Source: Saprospiraceae bacterium (GTDB lineage Bacteria > Bacteroidota > Bacteroidia > Chitinophagales > Saprospiraceae). Taken from it: 37,556 bases of DNA. Below are positions 1 to 6,216 of the stretch, piece by piece; within the stretch, counting starts at the first letter, position 1, and each line of letters opens with the position of its first letter. The stretch covers positions 1-37,556 of the forward strand of contig JAHQVP010000257.1 of the NCBI GenBank assembly GCA_019634275.1, written 5' to 3'. Position numbers and translations under genes: made by a program. The notes beneath the pieces are model-generated. The model made no database searches. It worked only from the letters and a program-made list of their open reading frames with translations, and was not told where the DNA came from.

Positions 1-1
1 A

Positions 2-196
2 ACTGTAGAGAAAGTATTTCAACCTTTCTTCACCACTAAGCCCACCGGCGAGGGCACCGGCCTGGGGTTAAGCTTGAGCTATGATATTGTGACCAAGGGG
101 CATGGTGGAACATTGGAAGTAGAGAGCCCGCCTGCCGGACGGGCAGGTGAGGTAGGAGTGGGAACGGAATTTTTGATTCGTTTACCAATTCTCTGA
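2..196 (+). CDS. Histidine kinase, C-terminal end only (5' truncated by window)
   Basis: Only the last 64 codons are present, read in frame from base 2 to a TGA at 194-196. They hold the end of a HATPase_c domain: the ATP-lid motif [19 protein letters not shown] followed by [10 protein letters not shown] and the closing strands. The same segment closes the two kinases immediately downstream and the kinase at 11459, so this is a fourth member of one paralogous family and the first of a tandem row. A seven-codon insertion, PPAGRAG, interrupts the loop that reads VESEKGVG or VESEVGKG in the paralogues. The sensor part lies outside the window and cannot be judged. Confidence 0.9.
   Translation, partial: TVEKVFQPFFTTKPTGEGTGLGLSLSYDIVTKGHGGTLEVESPPAGRAGEVGVGTEFLIRLPIL
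128..148 (+). repeat. 21-bp palindromic repeat inserted in frame in a kinase gene
   Basis: The 21 bases encode PPAGRAG and contain the inverted pair CCTGCC/GGCAGG around a five-base loop. Removing exactly these seven codons restores [11 protein letters not shown], which matches VESEKGVGTAF and VESEVGKGTAF in the paralogues at 525 and 11459. This makes it a clean insertion into a surface loop. It looks like a REP-type short dispersed repeat; only one copy was noticed in the window. Confidence 0.7.
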
Positions 197-524
197 ATCA
201 CGAATTTTATGGATTTCGCAGATGAGAAAGATTATGAGGGTAGTAAATGGAATATGGAGGTCAAAAACAATTGCATTTGGACAGAACCTTGAAATATTTT
301 GGCCCGTGCAAATCAGTGATACTAACAGGAAAAAAGAAAATAATGGCATTACTAAAACACAAGAGAATTACCGAAAGGAAATCCTTCAGTACGTGCAAAT
401 CCGTGATTGTGACAAGGGGAATGCCAATGATAGCCAAAGAGAAGTGTCAATCGGAGGCCCCGTTAATGCGAAGCAACCGTAGATTTCCAGTCCACCAATT
501 ACCCAGTCCCCTAAATGCCTAAGC
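197..524. other. 328-bp gap between kinase genes, no convincing gene
   Basis: Two overlapping short open frames (222-482 and 247-522) occupy this gap, but their translations look like random sequence and resemble no family I know. The gap is AT-rich in its first half and contains a near-repeated segment (CGTGCAAATC followed by C/A-GTGAT, near 304 and 391). Its 3' end carries a short array of the octamers seen around the four-helix-bundle gene (488-512). It may be the decayed remains of an earlier insertion between tandem kinase genes; that is inference. Confidence 0.5.
488..512 (-). repeat. Short degenerate octamer array just upstream of a kinase
   Basis: On the minus strand this reads as GGGGACT, GGGTAATT, GGTGGACT, GG. 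These are the same degenerate G-rich 7-8 nt units as the arrays at 2683-2730 and 3162-3237. It ends about 12 nt before the start codon at 525, so it sits relative to this kinase much as the longer array sits relative to the next kinase. Confidence 0.5.
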
Positions 525-2690
525 ATGAAGCCCAGAATCCCAATGCTCTTCCTACTATTATGCATCTGCTCGTGCCTGCTGCACGCTCAAACCCCAGCTG
601 AAGACAGCCTCAGAACACTTGTCAACCGTTCCGAGACCCAAGGAGAAGAATACGTCGATGCTGTCATTGCGCTGGCCTTCGAGATACGAACCAGGAATGA
701 AGAAGAATCAATTGAGTTGAACAAGAGAGCGGTACTACTAGCACAAGACTTGAACTATCCCAGAGGAGAGGCAATGGCGAAATTGAGCCTGGGGTTCCAT
801 TATCGGTCACGGGATCAAGATCTGGCCCTCACCTTCACTTCTGACGCACTAGAAACCTTCCTGCAGCTAAATGACACCGTCCAGATCATAACCTGCCACT
901 ACAATCTTAGATCTGTATTAAGTCGAAAAAATCTACCTGTCCAAGCTCTAGAGCACAACCTAGAAAGCCTGAGGCTCGCTGAAGCGATCAATCATCGGCA
1001 TTGGAAAGTCCTTTCTCATTCTGCACTTGCACGCGCGTTCATTGATCTGGAGGATCTGGAATCCGCAAAACACCACGCAGAGGAGGCTCTTGTTCAATCA
1101 GCTGCAACGACCAATCGCAATGCACTCATGCATGTGCAGTCGGCATTGGGAGAAATAGCTGTTGTCAACAAGGATTATGACTCGGCAAAACATCATTTTC
1201 GAATAGTCTATGACAATGCTATTGGGCAACAACATCGGGTGGCACAGCAAGTACTGCTATTTCAGCTTACAAACGTCTTATTCGAAACAGGACAACTGGA
1301 CTCTGCTCTACTCTGCATCAAGAAATCTGAGGAGCTACTGGGAGAGATAGATGACTTCATTCCATCTACATTGATGCTCCGTACCAAACTCTACTACTTG
1401 CAAGGAAATATGAATGAAGTGATCCGATATGGAACGGAGTTAACTCAGATGCTTGAAGATCGACCTGCCCGAAATGAATGGATGGAAGTTTATCCGCTCA
1501 TGGGCAAAGCTTACGCGTCCTTGGGCCAGCACCAGAAGGCCTATCAAAGCAGCATGACACATCAAGCTTACCTTGACAGTCTCAATAATCCAAGAGCCAT
1601 TAAGCAGACGGCAAAGTTGGCTCTTCAACGTACACTGGAACTCAAGCAAAATGAGATTAACCTATTGTCAGAAAATGAGGAGCTTGTTCAGAATCAAATA
1701 TCTCAGCAAAAGAGGACCCTGTGGATGATGATGAGTGGGCTAGGCCTATTGTCAGTTGTGCTGATCCTCCTCTGGCGAAATAACCGAAAAAGGCAACAAG
1801 CCAACCAAAATCTTAGCTCCACCCTAGCCCAACTCAAATCTACTCAAGCTCAACTCATACATTCGGAAAAAATGGCCTCTCTTGGAGAGCTCACAGCAGG
1901 CATCGCTCATGAAATTCAAAACCCACTAAATTTCGTTAATAATTTTTCTGACGTGAGCAGTGAATTGGTCAACGAGCTAAGGACGGAAATCAGCAACGGG
2001 GACTTAGCAGAAGCCGAAGCTATATCACAAGACCTTATTCAGAACCTCGACAAAATACATCATCACGGCAGCAGGGCTTCGAGCATCGTGCAAGGTATGT
2101 TGGCACATTCTCATACGGGATCTGGTGAGAGAATTCCGACGGACGTAAATAAAATGGTAGATGAGTACTTGCGCCTTGCCTATCATGGATCCCGCGCCAA
2201 GGATAAGTCGTTCCAAGCGGACTTTTCAGCAGAACTTGACCAGCACTTGCCATTAGTCCCATTGGTTTCTCAAGACATGGGGAGGGTTATTCTTAATTTG
2301 ATTAATAATGCTTTTTACGCCTGTGCTGAGCGAAGTCGAAGTGCCTCTGCTGAGCGGAGCCGTACTAAGAATGCGGAGGAGAACACCACAGCTATTGAGA
2401 AGTCCGTTTCCGGTGATCCAGCGTATAAGCCCAAGGTGACGGTGTCCACAGAATTAAAGGATGCAACCGTTCTGATTTCCGTGCAGGACAACGGAAAAGG
2501 CATGTCGCCCGACATCATTAAAAAAATATTTCAGCCCTTTTTTACGACTAAACCTGCGGGCGAAGGCACGGGATTGGGATTGAGCTTGAGTTATGACATT
2601 GTGACTAAAGGGCACGGAGGGACCTTGAGGGTAGAAAGTGAGAAAGGGGTTGGGACAGCCTTTGTTGTTAGTTTACCGGTGAATGGATGA
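525..2690 (+). CDS. TPR-domain sensor histidine kinase, first complete copy
   Basis: The 721-residue protein begins with a signal peptide (residues 1-22, ending HAQ), followed by TPR-like helical repeats (about 40-370), a membrane segment at about 399-417, a short coiled coil and the kinase core. The phospho-accepting His is H462 in AGIAHEIQNPLNFVNNF. The N box NLINNAFYA ends at 599, the G1 box DNGKGM starts at 655 and the G2 box GEGTGLGLS starts near 679. Residues 600-615 are two copies of an eight-residue repeat, CAERSRSA and SAERSRTK, between the N box and G1. The layout implies a periplasmic TPR sensor signalling to the cytoplasm. No response regulator is adjacent; the nearest are at 12.6-14 kb beside a related kinase. 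The ATG at 525 is chosen because the signal peptide follows directly. Confidence 0.9.
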   Translation: MKPRIPMLFLLLCICSCLLHAQTPAEDSLRTLVNRSETQGEEYVDAVIALAFEIRTRNEEESIELNKRAVLLAQDLNYPRGEAMAKLSLGFHYRSRDQDLALTFTSDALETFLQLNDTVQIITCHYNLRSVLSRKNLPVQALEHNLESLRLAEAINHRHWKVLSHSALARAFIDLEDLESAKHHAEEALVQSAATTNRNALMHVQSALGEIAVVNKDYDSAKHHFRIVYDNAIGQQHRVAQQVLLFQLTNVLFETGQLDSALLCIKKSEELLGEIDDFIPSTLMLRTKLYYLQGNMNEVIRYGTELTQMLEDRPARNEWMEVYPLMGKAYASLGQHQKAYQSSMTHQAYLDSLNNPRAIKQTAKLALQRTLELKQNEINLLSENEELVQNQISQQKRTLWMMMSGLGLLSVVLILLWRNNRKRQQANQNLSSTLAQLKSTQAQLIHSEKMASLGELTAGIAHEIQNPLNFVNNFSDVSSELVNELRTEISNGDLAEAEAISQDLIQNLDKIHHHGSRASSIVQGMLAHSHTGSGERIPTDVNKMVDEYLRLAYHGSRAKDKSFQADFSAELDQHLPLVPLVSQDMGRVILNLINNAFYACAERSRSASAERSRTKNAEENTTAIEKSVSGDPAYKPKVTVSTELKDATVLISVQDNGKGMSPDIIKKIFQPFFTTKPAGEGTGLGLSLSYDIVTKGHGGTLRVESEKGVGTAFVVSLPVNG
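2322..2369 (+). repeat. Two tandem 24-bp repeats in frame in a kinase gene
   Basis: Units 2322-2345 and 2346-2369 encode CAERSRSA and SAERSRTK. The first unit differs from the units at 5025, 5049 and 12200 at only two bases, and the second has drifted further. The array starts directly after the conserved NNAFYA of the ATPase N box, the same codon position as in the kinases at 3153 and 11459. Confidence 0.85.
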
Positions 2691-2730
2691 TTAGGTAATT
2701 AGGTAATTAGGTAATTGGGTGAATGGGTGA
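2683..2730 (+). repeat. Octamer array upstream of the four-helix-bundle gene
   Basis: The array is made of 8-nt units: ATGGATGA (which includes the upstream kinase stop codon), TTAGGTAA three times, TTGGGTGA and ATGGGTGA. It ends 23 nt before the four-helix-bundle start codon. Its G-rich strand is the plus strand, whereas the array on the other side of that gene has its G-rich strand on minus, so the two form an imperfect inverted pair. Confidence 0.8.
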
Positions 2731-2753
2731 AATTGTAAATTGTTCTGGGACAA

Positions 2754-3149
2754 ATGACTATGGTTGAAGAGAAGGGCAAATCGATTGGATTTGAAGGTTT
2801 GGAGGCCTATGGGCGAGCGACCAAACTTCGCAGAGAAATTTACGATCTGGTCAAGTCATTTCCTAAGGACGAAAAATATCGACTTTCGGATCAGTTGATT
2901 CGAAGCACCCGTAAGTGTCCAGCACAGATGGTAGAGGGCTATGGTAGATTTCACTACCAAGAAAACATCCAATTCTGCCGAATTGCCAGAGGATCACTAG
3001 CTGAATCCATTGACCATCTCAATGTAGCTCTTGAATGTGCATATATCGAGAAAGAAATGCATAACAAATTCGTCGCAGAAATTACTACCATATCAAAATT
3101 ATTGAATGGCTACATAGCTTATCTCAATTCAAGAAAAACCTCTTCATAG
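2754..3149 (+). CDS. Four-helix-bundle protein, S23/IVP-like family
   Basis: The 131-residue protein matches the family first described as the protein encoded by 23S rRNA intervening sequences, now widespread in Bacteroidota outside rRNA genes. Seen are the family landmarks LVKSFPKDEKYRLSDQLIRS, MVEGYGRFHYQENIQFCRIA, RGSLAESIDHL and a C-terminal LLNGYIAYL. Four amphipathic helices span nearly the whole length. Related folds include Avd of diversity-generating retroelements, but no reverse transcriptase or template repeat is present. The gene is wedged between two kinase paralogues, 63 nt after one stop and 3 nt before the next start codon, and is flanked by inverted octamer arrays, which suggests a mobile or formerly mobile cassette. 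Its molecular function is unknown. Confidence 0.9.
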   Translation: MTMVEEKGKSIGFEGLEAYGRATKLRREIYDLVKSFPKDEKYRLSDQLIRSTRKCPAQMVEGYGRFHYQENIQFCRIARGSLAESIDHLNVALECAYIEKEMHNKFVAEITTISKLLNGYIAYLNSRKTSS

Positions 3150-3152
3150 ACG

Positions 3153-5423
3153 ATGACCGCTATTCGCCCAATTCCCCGATCTCCCAGTTCCCATTCCCCG
3201 ATCTCCCAAGTCCCAAGTCACCCAGTCACCCAACCAATAGAGATTTTTCTTCTCTCTATACTCCTCTTTCTACCCTTTGGGATCAGTGGACAGACGGCTA
3301 GTCTTGATTCGCTGAGGCTTCAGCTAGCCCAGCACGAGAATAAGGATAGAGCACGCGTGGATCTCCTCAATCAGATTGCGCTTGAAGTGCGCCATATTGA
3401 TGGTTTGGAGTCACATGATATATATACAACATCACTGGCTCTAGCGCAAGAGATGAGCTATCCTTACGGCGAGGCAAGAGCATTGTTGGGTCTTGGGTTT
3501 AACCACCGATTTCGTAGCAATCTGGAGAAGGCACATCGATTTACCAGTCAGGCCAAAGAGGTGTTCTCCTCGTTGCAAGACACCACCAATATGATTGCTT
3601 GCTACTACAATTTGGCGGCTATGGCAGCGATGCAGTCGCGTCTTGTCGAAGCATTTAATTACAATATGGAATGCCTGCAACTGGCGGAGGACTCCGATGA
3701 CAAAAAATGGGTCGTATTGTCCAACACCTCGCTGGCCAACGTGTATGTTGAATTATACGAAAACGAGAAGGCAACCGAATACTACCAGCGTGCCTTTGAT
3801 TTGGCGACACGAGAGAATGACATTGATGGTCTTGAACATTGCCTTCCCGGCATGTCTATATTGGCATTGAGACGAGGGGACTATTTGGAAGCAATCAGAT
3901 TGAGCACTCAAGGCTACCAGTTGGCAGTAAAAGGTCGGAATATAAATCTGCAAGGACGCTATTTATATAGAATGGCTACTTCTCGAATGGAGCTAAGTCA
4001 ATTTGATTCTTGTTATGCACTCATTCAGGAAATTGCAAAGCTTCCTGATCAAATTGGCTTGGATCGAAATGAGATCCGAGTAGCGTTTTTGCTCACCAAA
4101 CTCTATGATAGGAAGGGCGATCTGAGAAGAACGATTCAACACGGTGAGTCCTTACTAAGCATGAGTGAGGACAGTCGTTTTGTTAATGAGATACATCCGA
4201 TCCTTGCGAAGGCCTATGCCAGGACAGGCCAGTACCAGGAAGCATTCTTGAGCAATGAAAAGTACATTGCAAATCAAGACAGCCTGAAGAATTTGGAATC
4301 TTCTCAGGAGGTAGCACGCATTGAATTCAATGCCGCGATGGATCAGAAACAAAGAGAAATTTCGCTGCTTTCTGAAAATGAAAAGCTTGTTAGAGAGAGA
4401 AGCCTTCAGCAAAACAGGATGCTGTGGATGAGTATGGCAGGCCTTATCCTTCTTAGCACTGCGCTCTTTTTTTTATGGAAAGGAGGTCAAAGAAGAAAGC
4501 GCAACAATGCAATTTTAAAAGATACTCTGGCCCACTTAAAGGCAGCCCAGACGCAATTGGTACATGCAGAGAAAATGGCCTCACTCGGAGAACTAACAGC
4601 AGGTATTGCCCACGAAATACAAAACCCACTGAATTTCGTAAATAATTTTTCAGATGTGAGCAACGAGATGATTGATGAGGCCATGGAAGAATTAGAGAAG
4701 GGAGATCAAGAAGAGGCAAGAGATATATTATTTGACCTCAAAGGAAATCTTGCAAAGATCCATCATCATGGCGACCGCGCCAGCAGCATAGTAAAGGGCA
4801 TGCTTACTCACTCACGGTCTGGCGCTGGTGAAAAGAAACTGACCGACATCAATGCCTTGTGCGATGAGTATATGCGCCTCTCTTATCACGGCATGAGAGC
4901 TAAGAACAAATCATTTAATGCAGATCTTAGATTGAATCTCGGAGAAAATTTGCCAAAAATAAATGTGGATCCTCAAGGGATAGGCAGAGTGATGCTGAAT
5001 ATTTTGAATAATGCATTTTACGCTTGTGCTGAGCGAAGCCGAAGTGCATGTGCTGAGCGAAGCCGAAGTGCAACACATCAAAAGAGATCACTGGCATCAG
5101 ATTCCAATTTTCAGCCACGTGTAGAATTGAGCACAACGATAGTTCCCGCTGGATTTGTGCCAACAGGAGCGTCGGTAGGGGGTGCGGAGAGTGGAGGATC
5201 TGAGATTCAGATAACCATCACAGATAACGGTTCCGGCATGTCTCCCGAAATCCAGGAGAAACTTTTTCAACCTTTCTTTACCACCAAGCCCACGGGCGAG
5301 GGCACAGGGCTGGGCATGAGCATTAGTTATGACATAGTCACGAAGGGTCATGGAGGAACCATCTCGGTTGTAAGTAGCAAAGGGGAAGGTAGTACGTTTG
5401 TGATTCGGTTGCCTATTGGGTAA
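3153..5423 (+). CDS. TPR-domain sensor histidine kinase, second complete copy
   Basis: This 756-residue paralogue of the kinase at 525 has TPR-like repeats (about 65-395), a membrane segment near 424-443, H487 in AGIAHEIQNPLNF, N box NILNNAFYA, G1 DNGSGMS and lid [16 protein letters not shown]. Residues 625-640 are two identical CAERSRSA repeats. A second, Gly/Ala/Ser-rich insertion (about 664-682) lies just before the G1 strand and is absent from the paralogues. The N-terminus is odd: the only in-frame ATG is 3153, and residues 2-29 are encoded by the octamer array downstream of the four-helix-bundle gene. The expected signal peptide (IEIFLLSILLFLPFGISGQ) therefore begins only near residue 30. 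The original start was probably displaced, and export may be impaired or use an internal non-standard start. Confidence 0.88.
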   Translation: MTAIRPIPRSPSSHSPISQVPSHPVTQPIEIFLLSILLFLPFGISGQTASLDSLRLQLAQHENKDRARVDLLNQIALEVRHIDGLESHDIYTTSLALAQEMSYPYGEARALLGLGFNHRFRSNLEKAHRFTSQAKEVFSSLQDTTNMIACYYNLAAMAAMQSRLVEAFNYNMECLQLAEDSDDKKWVVLSNTSLANVYVELYENEKATEYYQRAFDLATRENDIDGLEHCLPGMSILALRRGDYLEAIRLSTQGYQLAVKGRNINLQGRYLYRMATSRMELSQFDSCYALIQEIAKLPDQIGLDRNEIRVAFLLTKLYDRKGDLRRTIQHGESLLSMSEDSRFVNEIHPILAKAYARTGQYQEAFLSNEKYIANQDSLKNLESSQEVARIEFNAAMDQKQREISLLSENEKLVRERSLQQNRMLWMSMAGLILLSTALFFLWKGGQRRKRNNAILKDTLAHLKAAQTQLVHAEKMASLGELTAGIAHEIQNPLNFVNNFSDVSNEMIDEAMEELEKGDQEEARDILFDLKGNLAKIHHHGDRASSIVKGMLTHSRSGAGEKKLTDINALCDEYMRLSYHGMRAKNKSFNADLRLNLGENLPKINVDPQGIGRVMLNILNNAFYACAERSRSACAERSRSATHQKRSLASDSNFQPRVELSTTIVPAGFVPTGASVGGAESGGSEIQITITDNGSGMSPEIQEKLFQPFFTTKPTGEGTGLGMSISYDIVTKGHGGTISVVSSKGEGSTFVIRLPIG
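3162..3237 (-). repeat. Octamer array downstream of the four-helix-bundle gene, overlapping a kinase start
   Basis: About ten 7-9 nt units such as ATTCCCCG, ATCTCCCA, AGTCCCA and AGTCACCC run through this stretch; their complements are G-rich units like TTGGGTGA upstream of the four-helix-bundle gene. The pair ATTCCCCGATCTCCCA occurs twice. The array is translated as the Pro/Ser-rich N-terminus of the downstream kinase. Confidence 0.75.
5025..5072 (+). repeat. Two identical tandem 24-bp repeats in frame in a kinase gene
   Basis: Units 5025-5048 and 5049-5072 are identical and encode CAERSRSA twice. The core is TGCTGAGCGAAGCCGAAG. The unit at 12200-12223, 7 kb away in another kinase gene, is also identical, although the flanking codons differ at synonymous positions. 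That contrast points to recent spread or gene conversion of the repeat. Confidence 0.88.
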
Positions 5424-5645
5424 AGAAGGGCTTTGGTGCATAACGCTGCTGGATCATTTGTTAAGCAAATGGAACAAAGCACTGGTGTCATTTTCTGTCA
5501 CTGTAGATTCTATTGTGGTCTGACAAAGACCTTACGAATTATTTCAACTCATTGACCTCTTGCCCTCAAAAAGATGTCAATCGTCCTTTTCTTGCTTAGT
5601 TCGTATGTCAATGGTTTTAGGTCTAGGGGTTTATTGCCTATTTTC

Positions 5646-5668
5646 TAATCGATTACCTAAATCGATTA
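5646..5668. promoter_or_regulatory. Tandem palindromic operator-like sites upstream of the Cys-rich protein
   Basis: TAATCGATTA (5646-5655, a perfect 10-bp palindrome) is followed 13 bp later by AAATCGATTA (5659-5668). They lie 48-70 nt before the start codon at 5716, where a regulator could reach the promoter. The binding protein is unknown. The rest of the 292-bp gap after the kinase shows only a weak hairpin near 5455-5475 and no gene. Confidence 0.4.
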
Positions 5669-5715
5669 AGAGTTTTCTTAATCAGGTTACTGTGTAGCCA
5701 TAAACCAAATGTATT

Positions 5716-6003
5716 ATGAAGAAGCGATTGTTTTTATTGCTAGCTGGAGGCTTGTTCTTTGTGGGGCTGACCTCTATGATGATGGATCCTCCTGAGAATA
5801 CCGAGTGCAAGGAAGTCTGCGTGGAAATTGCGGATGTTCTGGATGTAAGTCTGGGAGCATGCATGGGAGCATGTAATCCTTGCCTCAATAAGGGAAAAGG
5901 AAACGGACCCGTGTGTACCTGCAAGTCAATTAAGCTATTTAGTGGAGCCGATTTCAAACTAGGCGATTGTGTAAGCTTTTTCAATAGCAACTCAGGTGGC
6001 TAA
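5716..6003 (+). CDS. Small secreted cysteine-rich protein, unknown family
   Basis: The 95-residue protein starts MKKRLFLLLAGGLFFVGL, a typical Sec signal peptide, so the mature part is about 70-75 residues. It has eight cysteines (31, 35, 49, 53, 56, 67, 69, 85) in the pattern C-x3-C-x13-C-x3-C-x2-C-x10-C-x-C-x15-C, all after the signal region. This suggests an export-dependent, disulfide-bonded or metal-binding domain. The second half is rich in Gly and Lys around GKGNGP. It is followed by a terminator-like hairpin and then by a VKOR-DsbA gene on the same strand, a likely folding enzyme for it. I do not recognise the family; a bacteriocin-like peptide, an adhesion or signalling peptide, or a structural protein are all possible. 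Confidence 0.75.
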   Translation: MKKRLFLLLAGGLFFVGLTSMMMDPPENTECKEVCVEIADVLDVSLGACMGACNPCLNKGKGNGPVCTCKSIKLFSGADFKLGDCVSFFNSNSGG

Positions 6004-6009
6004 AAAGTC

Positions 6010-6036
6010 AATGCATCCTTTGGGAGATGCATTTTT
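6010..6036 (+). terminator. Intrinsic terminator after the Cys-rich protein gene
   Basis: AATGCATC (6010-6017) pairs perfectly with GATGCATT (6026-6033) around an eight-base loop, followed by TTT. It begins 7 nt after the stop codon. It could end most transcripts at the small gene and leave a lower level for the VKOR-DsbA gene. Confidence 0.7.
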
Positions 6037-6043
6037 CACATCG

Positions 6044-6195
6044 ATCACCACTTTTGATGACATCGTAACCGACCAGTACTGACGTTGACTTATCTAAGTT
6101 GTCTTCGCCTTGTCTTCAGACACAGCAGTCGGCATCGGCCCATAAGTGGTGATATCCAATTAGACAGATGCCGCAGAAAACCCCTGTGGCATCTG
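6044..6195 (+). ncRNA. Structured leader between the Cys-rich protein and VKOR-DsbA genes (candidate)
   Basis: Two further inverted repeats lie in the gap. ATCACCACTT (6044-6053) is exactly complementary to AAGTGGTGAT (6144-6153) and would enclose 90 nt. CAGATGCCGCAG (6165-6176) pairs with CTGTGGCATCTG (6184-6195) over 12 bp with one G-U pair and a seven-base loop; it ends 21 nt before the ATG at 6217 and has no T-tract. These could form a leader RNA that affects translation of the VKOR-DsbA gene, or operator DNA. No known riboswitch class was recognised. Confidence 0.4.
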
Positions 6196-6216
6196 TCACA
6201 CTAGCAGCCTTTCAAG

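Noticed and set aside
222-522. Two overlapping plus-strand open frames of 86 and 91 codons
   Set aside because: Their translations have no recognisable family, signal or repeat pattern, they overlap each other in different frames, and the stretch is the gap between kinase paralogues.
2754-3149. Four-helix-bundle gene considered as Avd of a diversity-generating retroelement
   Set aside because: No reverse transcriptase, template repeat or variable repeat is found in the window, and sequence landmarks are those of the S23/IVP-like group.
2683-3237. Octamer arrays considered as CRISPR
   Set aside because: Units are 7-9 nt, degenerate and without spacers, and no cas gene is present.
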